A program made the translations under genes and the position numbers. A DNA stretch of 64,000 bases from Pseudomonas triticicola (lineage in GTDB: Bacteria > Pseudomonadota > Gammaproteobacteria > Pseudomonadales > Pseudomonadaceae). The DNA is taken from NCBI RefSeq assembly GCF_019145375.1, contig NZ_JAHSTX010000002.1, positions 62,001 through 126,000 of the forward strand, given 5' to 3'. The notes beneath the pieces are model-generated. The model did not search any database, was not told the DNA's origin, and saw only the letters and a list, made by a program, of their open reading frames with translations. Below, one piece after another: positions 57,249-64,000 of the stretch; the first letter of the stretch is position 1, and every line of letters starts with the position of its first letter.

Positions 57249-59666
57249 TCAGTTTATCGCTTGCCACGGCGCGTCCGGCATCGATTCATTGGCCAGGCAA
57301 TGCCAGCCGCCCTCGGCGTTGATCAGACGCTGTGCAGCATCGAGTAAAGCCTGGCGATTCAGCTGCTGGATCGCCGCGACCAACTGCTCACGATAATCGG
57401 ACGAATGGCCAGCGAGTTTGCCCTGCCACAGCAGCTCGGCAGCATCCTTGGTGGAAAGCGTGGCGTCGTCGAACTGATCGGCGAGGTTTTGGCGCTGCTG
57501 CTTGAGGCTTGCGTCATCGAGCGTTTCGATCAACGCGGGGATGTTTTTGAGGAACTCTTGAATGTATTCGAGCAACTCGGCGGCCGAAGTCGTCGGCGAT
57601 TGCACGCCAAAGACAATCGCGGTCATGCCGTGCAATTGACGCAGCGCGCTGAACACGGCGTACCCCAATTGCAATTCGACGCGCAGGCGCTGGTAAAAAG
57701 GCGTCTGGCACACCTGAGCCAAAAGGCGCCATGCTGCTTCATCAGCGAAGTCGCGGCTGGCAGTCGGGCAGACCAGCAGCAAGGCGTGTTCGCTGGAGGC
57801 CGTGTTGATCTGGCTCCAGTGGTACTGGCCTTGGGTGATCGGTGTCACCGGTAGCTGATTGTCCGGTGTGCCGGGAATGCGGCTCAGCGCCAGGCCCAAG
57901 GCTGATTGGGTTTGTTGGTCAAGCCCGAGAGCGAGGCCGTCCCAGCGCGAAGTTGTCCACAGCTGATTGGCGTCATCGCTGGTTTCAATCGTGGGCAGGC
58001 ATTTTTCCGGCAACGCCTCGAGCAGTTGGCGGATCGGCATCGACGGTATCTGCACCTCGTCCCGCGGCGAATCGGCGTCGATCATCGTCAGACATTTCAG
58101 CGCATGCTCGAGGACACTGGGCATCGGTTCCTGTAATCCGGTCATTTTCAGCAGGCATTGGTTACCTGCGGCGCTGAAAGACAAGTCCACTCCGGCTTCG
58201 GATGCATCCTGTCGTGTCTGGCGCAGACTGCGCTGCAATCTGGAGAGCAGATCTGCGCTGGCCGCCGCCTCGACCTGCCAGCGCAGATAGATCGCGCCTT
58301 CATCGCTGTTGTCCGGCAGCGTCTGGCTGAACTGCATAGGCGACCGTTCGCGACGGCTGCGCGAGCGATCCTGGGCGAACGTGCGCAGGCCACGGTGGGC
58401 GCTGGTCTGGCCGCGAATCAGACCGGCGTTTGCCAGTGGCTCGCTGGCTCGCAGAAAAGGATTGGCGGCGGGCAGGTGCCAATGATCGCTGAAGTTATCC
58501 ACAACAGGAATTTCGCGAAGGATGTGCTCAAGTGCTGCAGCCCCGGATTCGGACAGGCCGAATGCTTGCTGCTCTATGTCGGTTCGCGCCAGTTGCCATG
58601 CGCCGCTGACTTGCTGCTGGCGCTGAAGCAGGGCGGCGTATTCCTCGCGTAACGGCGTCCAGTCCTGACGGGCGAAGAAGCTCAGCCAATCCAGCAGGCA
58701 TCCGCGAATGGTATCCAGGCGGTCGCCGCCAGCATTGAATTGAAGATGCAGCAGCGCTTGGCTGGCGAACTGGTAAAGCGGCGTGGCTTTCAGGCTGTCA
58801 GCCAGATTCTGTTGATGCAGGTATGCGAGCAATCCCCCAGGTTTTGCGCTATTCAACCAATGACAGAGAAAAGCCATCGCCTCGGCGGATGACTCGGACA
58901 AGGCGTCGAAAGCAAATAACAGGTTCGCGTGAGCGCCGACCTGTTGATAACTTTTCACTGCCAACGGTGGCGGTGCGGCCTGGGCAACTTTATCCCCAAG
59001 CGGCAACACCGCTGCGAATTGCTGCGCCAGCTCCCGAAACTCATCGATACTTTGCGGCCCGACCAGACTGAGGGTCATTTGCCCGGTTCGATAAAAGCGC
59101 TGATGGAAATCTTTCAGCGCCGACTGAAACCCTGGCGATTCGACCTGCAAGCTGTCCCGATTGCCCGCATGAAAACCGCGCAACGGATGCTCCGCTGGCA
59201 AACTTTCATACAAGGCAAACTGCTGTTGCGCTGTCGGATCCTGCGACCAGCCGACGAATTCGGCCTGCAGCACTTCCCGTTCGCGCAGTTGATCGTCCAG
59301 ATTCATACGTGGCCGGGCGAGCATGTCTGACAGACGCTCGAGCCCCGCGTTGAACGACGGCACCGGCAGCTCAAAGAAAAAGTCCGTGGTGCGCTCGCGG
59401 GTGCTGGCATTCACCTGCCCACCGTGACGTTGCACGTAGGCCATCAGCCCTTCGTCTGTGGGAAAACGCTCGGTGCCGAGAAACAGCAAGTGCTCGAGAA
59501 AATGCGCCAGCCCCGGCCATGCCAACGGCACGTCATGACTGCCGGCCGCCACGCGCAACGCGGCAGCGCTGCGCTTGAGACCGGGCACGTGGCGCAGGGT
59601 CACGCGCAGGCCGTTGGCCAGGGTTTCAGAGTGGGGGCGAGGATGAGTCGGCGCAGGCATGGGCAC
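57249..59666 (-). CDS. pqqF: PQQ pathway M16 metallopeptidase
   Basis: 805 aa. The inverted zinc motif HxxEH is HFLEH (His55, Glu58, His59) in the first of four M16 domains. PqqF-type proteases cut the cross-linked PqqA peptide around the Glu-Tyr. It is placed upstream of pqqA on the same strand, with 156 bases between, as in P. putida. ATG 59660 is an alternative start two codons in. Confidence 0.94.
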   Translation of the reverse strand: MPMPAPTHPRPHSETLANGLRVTLRHVPGLKRSAAALRVAAGSHDVPLAWPGLAHFLEHLLFLGTERFPTDEGLMAYVQRHGGQVNASTRERTTDFFFELPVPSFNAGLERLSDMLARPRMNLDDQLREREVLQAEFVGWSQDPTAQQQFALYESLPAEHPLRGFHAGNRDSLQVESPGFQSALKDFHQRFYRTGQMTLSLVGPQSIDEFRELAQQFAAVLPLGDKVAQAAPPPLAVKSYQQVGAHANLLFAFDALSESSAEAMAFLCHWLNSAKPGGLLAYLHQQNLADSLKATPLYQFASQALLHLQFNAGGDRLDTIRGCLLDWLSFFARQDWTPLREEYAALLQRQQQVSGAWQLARTDIEQQAFGLSESGAAALEHILREIPVVDNFSDHWHLPAANPFLRASEPLANAGLIRGQTSAHRGLRTFAQDRSRSRRERSPMQFSQTLPDNSDEGAIYLRWQVEAAASADLLSRLQRSLRQTRQDASEAGVDLSFSAAGNQCLLKMTGLQEPMPSVLEHALKCLTMIDADSPRDEVQIPSMPIRQLLEALPEKCLPTIETSDDANQLWTTSRWDGLALGLDQQTQSALGLALSRIPGTPDNQLPVTPITQGQYHWSQINTASSEHALLLVCPTASRDFADEAAWRLLAQVCQTPFYQRLRVELQLGYAVFSALRQLHGMTAIVFGVQSPTTSAAELLEYIQEFLKNIPALIETLDDASLKQQRQNLADQFDDATLSTKDAAELLWQGKLAGHSSDYREQLVAAIQQLNRQALLDAAQRLINAEGGWHCLANESMPDAPWQAIN

Positions 59667-59698
59667 TTCCAGAACAGTGAAGTGCCCATGCTAGCGGA

Positions 59699-60493
59699 TT
59701 AGCGGCGGTTGAGCGCGCCGTAAAGCTCCGGGCGGCGATCGCTGAGATAGCGATTGGCCTGACGTGAGTCGTTCATCAATTGGCGGTCCAGTTCACCGAC
59801 GATCAGTGCCTCGTCCAGACCTGCCAGGGCGATGCGGCTGCCGTCCGGTGCGGCAATGCTGCTTTGCCCACAATACTGGATATCGCCTTCATGTCCGCAG
59901 TAATTGGCGTAAGCCACGTAGCACTGGTTTTCGAAGGCGCGGGCACGCACGGTGACATCGGCAACGAAGTCGAACGGAATCATGTTGGCCGTAGGCACCA
60001 CGATCAGCTCGGCGCCGGCCAAGGCCAGGCGCCGCGCGTTTTCCGGAAACTCCAGGTCGTAGCAGATCAGGAAACCGAGCTTCCAGCCGTTCAATTCAAC
60101 CACCGGCAAGTCGGAGTCACCGGGGCTGAACATCGATCGGTCGAGGTCGCCAAACAGATGCGACTTGCGATAGTTGCACAGGCGCTCGCCATGGGCGTCG
60201 ATCAGTTGCACAGCGTTGTAGATCTGCCCGTCGGCGGTGCGCTCCGGATAACCGTAAACGATCGCCAGACCCGCAGCCTTGGCAATCCGGCCGATCTGCT
60301 GCGCCCATTCGCCGTTATAAACCTCGGCCAGCGTGCCCACCGCTTCGGCGCCGATGTTGTAACCGGTCATGAACATCTCCGGCAGCACCAGCAGGTCGGC
60401 GCCCTTGGCCTCCATCGCCACCTGATGCAGGCGCTGCAGGTTGGCGGCGGGGTCCAGTGGCAGCGGTGGACATTGGTAAACGGCTACGCGCAT
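59699..60493 (-). CDS. davA: 5-aminovaleramide amidohydrolase
   Basis: 264-aa nitrilase-superfamily enzyme. The catalytic triad is Glu39 (VLPEMFMTGYN), Lys110 (NYRKSHLFG) and Cys144 (LICYDLEFPE). It hydrolyses 5-aminovaleramide to 5-aminovalerate, the second step of the L-lysine oxidation route. It follows davB after 12 bases, which fixes the substrate that the family alone would not. Confidence 0.92.
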   Translation of the reverse strand: MRVAVYQCPPLPLDPAANLQRLHQVAMEAKGADLLVLPEMFMTGYNIGAEAVGTLAEVYNGEWAQQIGRIAKAAGLAIVYGYPERTADGQIYNAVQLIDAHGERLCNYRKSHLFGDLDRSMFSPGDSDLPVVELNGWKLGFLICYDLEFPENARRLALAGAELIVVPTANMIPFDFVADVTVRARAFENQCYVAYANYCGHEGDIQYCGQSSIAAPDGSRIALAGLDEALIVGELDRQLMNDSRQANRYLSDRRPELYGALNRR

Positions 60494-60505
60494 TGGGGAA
60501 TCCTC

Positions 60506-62188
60506 TTACTCGGGCAGGGCGATAGGGCCGATGTCTTTGAACACATCACCCGGTCCGGGGTTCTCTTTATGTGTCGAGCCGCCGAAATGTTTCATGATGC
60601 CCCACACCGCGTTGAGCGAGGTCTGCACCGCGCCTTCGACCCACGCGGGCGTCCATGACACGTCGTCGCCGGCGATGAAGATCCCGCGCTGCTCGGCCGG
60701 CATGTCGTCCTGCATGAAGTGCGCATACATGCGCTGGTTGTAGCGGTAATGGCCGGGCAGGGCGCCCTTGAAGGCACCGAGGAAGTACGGATCGGCTTCC
60801 CACGACACGGTGATCGGATCGCCGATGATCCGTGCGGCGATGTCGACTTTCGGGTAGATCTTCTTCAGCGCGTTCAAGGCCAGCTCAACGCGTTTTTCCA
60901 CCGGATGCGGGAGCATTTTCAACGCGTCGCTCATCCACGAATACGACAGGCAGATCACCCCCGGCTTGTCGTCGCCGTTGTCGAACAGATAGGTGCCACG
61001 GGTCAGGCGATCGGTGAGGGTCATGCTCATCACATCGCGGCCGGTCTCCGGATCCTTGTCCTTCCAGAATGGCCGGTCGACCATCACGAAGGTTTTCGAC
61101 GACTGCATGTAGCGCGTGCGGTCGAGGGCCATCCACATCTTCTGCGAGAACAGGGTTTCGTCGCATTCGATCTGAGTGGTCAGCAGCCAGCTCTGGCAGG
61201 TGGTCAGCACAGCGGCATATTCGCGGGTGTCACCGTTGTTGTCGGTAACGGCGAAACGGCCTTGCGGTGCGTGAGCGATTTTCTTCACGCCGGAACGCGG
61301 TGCGCCACGGTGCAGGGATTTCAGGCTGGTGCCGGCCGGCCAGTGCACGCAGCGCTCCGGCACATGGCGCCAAATGCCCTGTGGCACCTGCTCGACGCCA
61401 CCGACCACCAGGTGTTGGTGATCGTCGCAATTGGTCATTACCACGCGGAAGATTTCCAGCATCGAATTGGGGAAGTCCGAATCCCAGCCGCCGGTGCCGA
61501 AACCGACCTGACCGAACACTTCGCGGTGCTGGAACGACAATTTGGCGAAGGCTTTCGAGGTGGCGACGAAGTCGTAAAAGGTCCGGTCGTCCCACAGCGG
61601 CACCAGCTTGTTCCACAGCTCTTTCAGGCGCGGCACATCGCGATCGCGAATGGCTTGCTGAATATCGGAGAACTGCGAACCGGCTTCCAGCGCATCCGCC
61701 CAGGCGTCAGCCACTTCCTGAAACAATGCAGGAAGATCCTTCAGGCTTTCGGCGTAATGGGTTTCGCCTTCCAGATCGATCACGGTGCTACCAGAAGCGC
61801 CGGTCAGCGGGTTGGGGAAGGGCTTGGTTTCCAGGCCGAGCTTGTCGACGTAGTGATAGAACGCGGTGGAGGACACTGGAAAGCGCATGCCGCCAAGCTC
61901 GGCGACGATGGCGTCGGTGCCGTTGAAGGCTTGCGAGCGCAGACGACCGCCGAGTTTCGACGCCTCGTACACCACCGGCTTCAAACCGAGTTTCATCAGT
62001 TCATACGCAGCCACCAGACCGGCAATACCCGCGCCGACAATCGCCACCTCAGCGCCATGGTGCTGCTCGGGAATGCTCCCCAGCCCGGCGGGATGCTCGA
62101 TCCAGTCGTCAAACGCGAACGGAAAGTCCGGACCGAAAATGGTGACTGGTTTTTTTCCGTCTGCAGGATGGCGATTGTTCTTGTTCAT
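60506..62188 (-). CDS. davB: L-lysine 2-monooxygenase
   Basis: 560-aa FAD amine oxidase-fold enzyme that converts L-lysine to 5-aminovaleramide. The dinucleotide-binding GAGIAG lies at 52-57, with ELGGMRFP and the C-terminal GIFIAGDDVSWTPAWVEGA FAD segment. Length and order with davA agree with P. putida, where the pair likewise stands next to pqqF. The product pathway continues with davTD elsewhere. Confidence 0.92.
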   Translation of the reverse strand: MNKNNRHPADGKKPVTIFGPDFPFAFDDWIEHPAGLGSIPEQHHGAEVAIVGAGIAGLVAAYELMKLGLKPVVYEASKLGGRLRSQAFNGTDAIVAELGGMRFPVSSTAFYHYVDKLGLETKPFPNPLTGASGSTVIDLEGETHYAESLKDLPALFQEVADAWADALEAGSQFSDIQQAIRDRDVPRLKELWNKLVPLWDDRTFYDFVATSKAFAKLSFQHREVFGQVGFGTGGWDSDFPNSMLEIFRVVMTNCDDHQHLVVGGVEQVPQGIWRHVPERCVHWPAGTSLKSLHRGAPRSGVKKIAHAPQGRFAVTDNNGDTREYAAVLTTCQSWLLTTQIECDETLFSQKMWMALDRTRYMQSSKTFVMVDRPFWKDKDPETGRDVMSMTLTDRLTRGTYLFDNGDDKPGVICLSYSWMSDALKMLPHPVEKRVELALNALKKIYPKVDIAARIIGDPITVSWEADPYFLGAFKGALPGHYRYNQRMYAHFMQDDMPAEQRGIFIAGDDVSWTPAWVEGAVQTSLNAVWGIMKHFGGSTHKENPGPGDVFKDIGPIALPE

Positions 62189-62349
62189 GGCTGACCTTAT
62201 TGGCGACCCGACGCAGGATTCGCGTCTGAGTATAGGAAAAGATGCCAGCCATTCTAGGGAGCGTGGAGCGCGTTAATAAGACGCAATGTGTCGTCGTTTT
62301 GCCTGATTGTTGTGCAGACTGACGATTGCAGGCTGCATACCGACCAAAG

Positions 62350-62375
62350 AAGTGGGAGCGGGCCTGCTTGCGAAG
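62350..62375. repeat. degenerate single REP unit
   Basis: AGTGGGAGCGGGCCTGCTTG CGAA shows several changes from the reverse REP core. It lies in the 215-base gap between the Lrp-type gene and davB, with no partner nearby. Confidence 0.6.
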
Positions 62376-62403
62376 CGGCTCAGCCAGAATGCCCGGCCAA
62401 TGC

Positions 62404-62865
62404 TCAGACCGGCTGCCCGCGATCAATCTTGCTGCTCAGAATGATCGAAGTCGTGGTTTTCTCCACCCCATCGACGCTGCCGATCTGATCCAGCAACTGA
62501 TCCAACTGCTCCGGCGAATCGGTGCGCAACCACGCCACATAATCAAACTCGCCACTCACCGCACACAGCTGCTGCACCTGCGCCATCGCACTCAAACGTC
62601 GCAGCACGTCCTTGCCGGAACGCGGCTGCACCTTGATCCCGACGTAGGCCTGCAAGCCACCATCGACCACACGCTGACCCAAGCGCACACCATAACCGGT
62701 GATTACCTTGGCCTTTTCCAGCCGGGCCAGACGCGACGTCACCGTAGTGCGAGCGATGCCCAGCTGACGGGCGAGCATGGCCACGCTTTCGCGGGCGTTG
62801 ATTTGCAGCGCGGCGATTAGCTGGCGGTCGATTTCGTCGAGGATGGGGTGGCGGGTGTCTGGCAA
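62404..62865 (-). CDS. Lrp/AsnC family transcriptional regulator
   Basis: 153 aa. An N-terminal helix-turn-helix (ESVAMLARQLGIARTTVTSR, about 20-60) and a RAM/ligand domain (about 70-145, GVRLGQRVVDGGLQAYVGIK) give the Lrp layout. TTG 62865 with GGAG eight bases upstream gives MPDTRHPILDEIDRQL, the expected start; a longer frame has no RBS. It lies directly upstream of davB on the same strand, so control of lysine catabolism is plausible but unproved. Confidence 0.88.
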   Translation of the reverse strand: MPDTRHPILDEIDRQLIAALQINARESVAMLARQLGIARTTVTSRLARLEKAKVITGYGVRLGQRVVDGGLQAYVGIKVQPRSGKDVLRRLSAMAQVQQLCAVSGEFDYVAWLRTDSPEQLDQLLDQIGSVDGVEKTTTSIILSSKIDRGQPV

Positions 62866-62974
62866 GGGGGGGCTCCGATGGCGTGGGCGATGAGATTGCC
62901 GATGGTACAGGGTCAAGCGCATTGGGGCATATTTGGAACCCATCGCTCGATGGGAGGGATAACGGCTGTGACGG

Positions 62975-63165
62975 TTGCTCTTGTCAGGTTCAAGGGCTAT
63001 GATCGGCACATCAGCACAGACCGGAACTTTGTAAGCAAAGGGTGTTGATTTCGGTGGCGCAAGCCACTCCTAGCCAGTGAGCGGGATAAGCGGGAAACCG
63101 TGAAAGGATAGGCCGATATTTCAGATTTACAGAAAGCCCCTTTGCGCAAGCATCGGGGCTTTTTG
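62975..63165 (+). ncRNA. candidate small RNA unit (promoter to terminator)
   Basis: A promoter TTGCTC (62975-62980), exactly 17 bases, TATGAT (62998-63003) predicts a start near 63010. A terminator ends at 63165, giving a transcript of about 155 nt with no gene in it. A 12-codon frame after AAAGGGTG at 63043 is the only coding option seen. No known RNA family was recognised. It may be an sRNA or a leader of a lost gene. Confidence 0.45.
63133..63165 (+). terminator. rho-independent terminator
   Basis: Stem AAAGCCCC / GGGGCTTT with an 11-base loop followed by TT. It could end the candidate sRNA on the + strand or the hypothetical gene converging from the right. Confidence 0.75.
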
Positions 63166-63172
63166 CTTTCTC

Positions 63173-63655
63173 TCACACGGATTTCCCCGCGCTACGCATT
63201 TCCAGAATGTAGCGGACGTTATGTGGTTTTCCTTTCGGCAGCTTCGAGCGTCCCCATTCAGCGACCTCGTAGGCGGAAATGATCCGGAGTTTGAGAAAGT
63301 TCGTTGTATTTTGCGGCTTGCTGATCGAAAAAAAGACCGCGTAGTCATGCAAATCAAGGCAGTAATAGCGCTGACTGTTTTCGACGTAGAAGGGCACAGC
63401 CAAGCCTTTGAAAAAGCGTTTTTGCAGGTAGTCCGTGATCTGGCTGCTGTAGTAGTGGCGGTCTGCACAAAAATACCGGACTTCTCCTCTGTGTCTTAGT
63501 GGCAGGCCGTGACCTTTGTCATCGGTAAAACAGTGGAACCCGAATTCAAACCTGACGACAAGCTGCTGCTCCGCCACTTCAAATGTCTGTTCAAAAGGCT
63601 GTAGATGCGCCATGCAATATCTGCGTCCGCCAATAATCAGGTCTTTCCATTCCAT
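63173..63655 (-). CDS. hypothetical protein
   Basis: 160 aa, not recognised. It is rich in aromatic residues and Cys (RRYCMAHLQPFEQTFE, YFCADRHYYSS, QRYYCLDLHDYAVFF) and has no signal peptide or TM helix. A Pro-Lys-Gly tail (KLPKGKPHNVRYILEM) ends it. Its codon use looks less GC-biased than neighbouring genes. There is no clear RBS, and ATG 63613 (MAHLQPFEQ) is another possible start. It lies close to a tRNA gene, a usual place for acquired DNA. Confidence 0.6.
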   Translation of the reverse strand: MEWKDLIIGGRRYCMAHLQPFEQTFEVAEQQLVVRFEFGFHCFTDDKGHGLPLRHRGEVRYFCADRHYYSSQITDYLQKRFFKGLAVPFYVENSQRYYCLDLHDYAVFFSISKPQNTTNFLKLRIISAYEVAEWGRSKLPKGKPHNVRYILEMRSAGKSV

Positions 63656-63856
63656 TGTTACTGTCGCCGGACATATTGATTTGTGGGATTTCCAAGCCCG
63701 GTCGCTGATAAGCAGCGACGTCTCGAGAGTATCCCTGCGAAGACATCATCAACAGATGTCTAACCGCTCAAAACCGCAGCTTAGGATCTTTCCTACAGCT
63801 CTGGTTAGGTCTTCCGAACATTGCGCCCGCCGAGACGAAACCCAACCACTCGCCCA

Positions 63857-63886
63857 CAAAAAAGCCGCGCATTCAGCGCGGCTTTT
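63857..63886 (-). terminator. tRNA terminator
   Basis: On the minus strand AAAGCCGCGC / GCGCGGCTTT with loop TGAAT followed by TTTTT, directly past the tRNA 3' end. Confidence 0.88.
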
Positions 63887-63891
63887 CAATT

Positions 63892-63968
63892 TGGTGGGCC
63901 CACACGGACTTGAACCGTGGACCAAAGGATTATGAGTCCTCTGCTCTAACCAACTGAGCTATAGGCCC
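63892..63968 (-). tRNA. tRNA with anticodon CAU, probably tRNA-Ile2
   Basis: The 77-nt cloverleaf is complete: acceptor stem GGGCCTA / TGGGCCC, D-arm AGCTCAGTTGGTTAGAGCA, anticodon loop CTCATAA, T-arm GGTTCAAGTCC and encoded CCA. CAU can be elongator Met or lysidine-modified Ile2. The GGACTCATAATCC stem and TTTGGTCC variable region are closer to E. coli ileX than to elongator Met, so Ile2 is preferred. Confidence 0.85.
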
Positions 63969-64000
63969 TCAGTAGGCCGCGGATTATAGCGACGGTTTCG

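Noticed and set aside
63516..63935. 139-codon frame on the + strand up to the tRNA
   Set aside because: It runs antisense to the hypothetical gene and into the tRNA and its terminator.

Overview
The window is a chromosomal segment of a fluorescent Pseudomonas (P. fluorescens group). The evidence is high-GC coding sequence, glycine betaine/sarcosine, biotin and PQQ gene clusters in the order known from Pseudomonas, a GacA-type upstream activating sequence in front of an RsmY-like sRNA, and dozens of copies of the P. fluorescens REP sequence whose core reads CGAGCAGGCTCGCTCCCACA. Almost all of it is core genome. No prophage, transposase or CRISPR array was seen. Comparisons with P. aeruginosa and P. 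putida gene orders are from memory and were not checked.

Layout. 1-9.5 kb: one-carbon module downstream of glycine betaine, with glyA, soxB-soxD-soxA-soxG (sarcosine oxidase), purU and fdhA. Sarcosine is demethylated to glycine and the methyl carbon is handled as methylene-THF, formyl-THF/formate or formaldehyde. 9.5-12.5 kb: cold-shock protein, small hypothetical, DUF2780 protein, YihG-like acyltransferase, retropepsin-like protease. 12.5-16.1 kb: creB-creC-creD. 16.3-22.6 kb: a GST, then an iron-siderophore cell-surface signalling locus on the minus strand (sigma factor, anti-sigma factor, TonB receptor, PepSY membrane protein, 59-aa membrane protein). 22.9-28.7 kb: exonuclease plus DUF294/CBS protein, orphan response regulator, malate synthase G. 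29.3-35.9 kb: gcvR-like, rarD, srkA, phoX-family phosphatase, modE-like regulator, comF.

36-40.6 kb: bioB, bioF, bioH, bioC, bioD (biotin synthesis), then a 98-aa protein resembling a shrunken flagellar rod protein. 41.3-48.4 kb: three paralogous ~600-aa acyl-CoA dehydrogenases, with a GGEEF diguanylate cyclase between the first two; the first has a promoter abutting a PsrA-type operator. 48.4-48.6 kb: rsmY sRNA with its GacA box. 48.6-51.0 kb: LysR regulator and class III aminotransferase. 51.1-51.8 kb: decayed HigB-like toxin with intact HigA-like antitoxin, and a Pmp3-type membrane peptide.

51.9-62.9 kb, all minus strand: an Lrp-type regulator, davB and davA (L-lysine to 5-aminovalerate), pqqF, pqqA, pqqB, pqqC, pqqD, pqqE and an S9 peptidase (PQQ synthesis). 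An unexplained promoter-terminator unit (candidate sRNA) and one hypothetical gene follow, and a tRNA with anticodon CAU closes the window. Non-coding space is dominated by REP pairs, three copies of a ~163-bp inverted-repeat element and several other dyad repeats.
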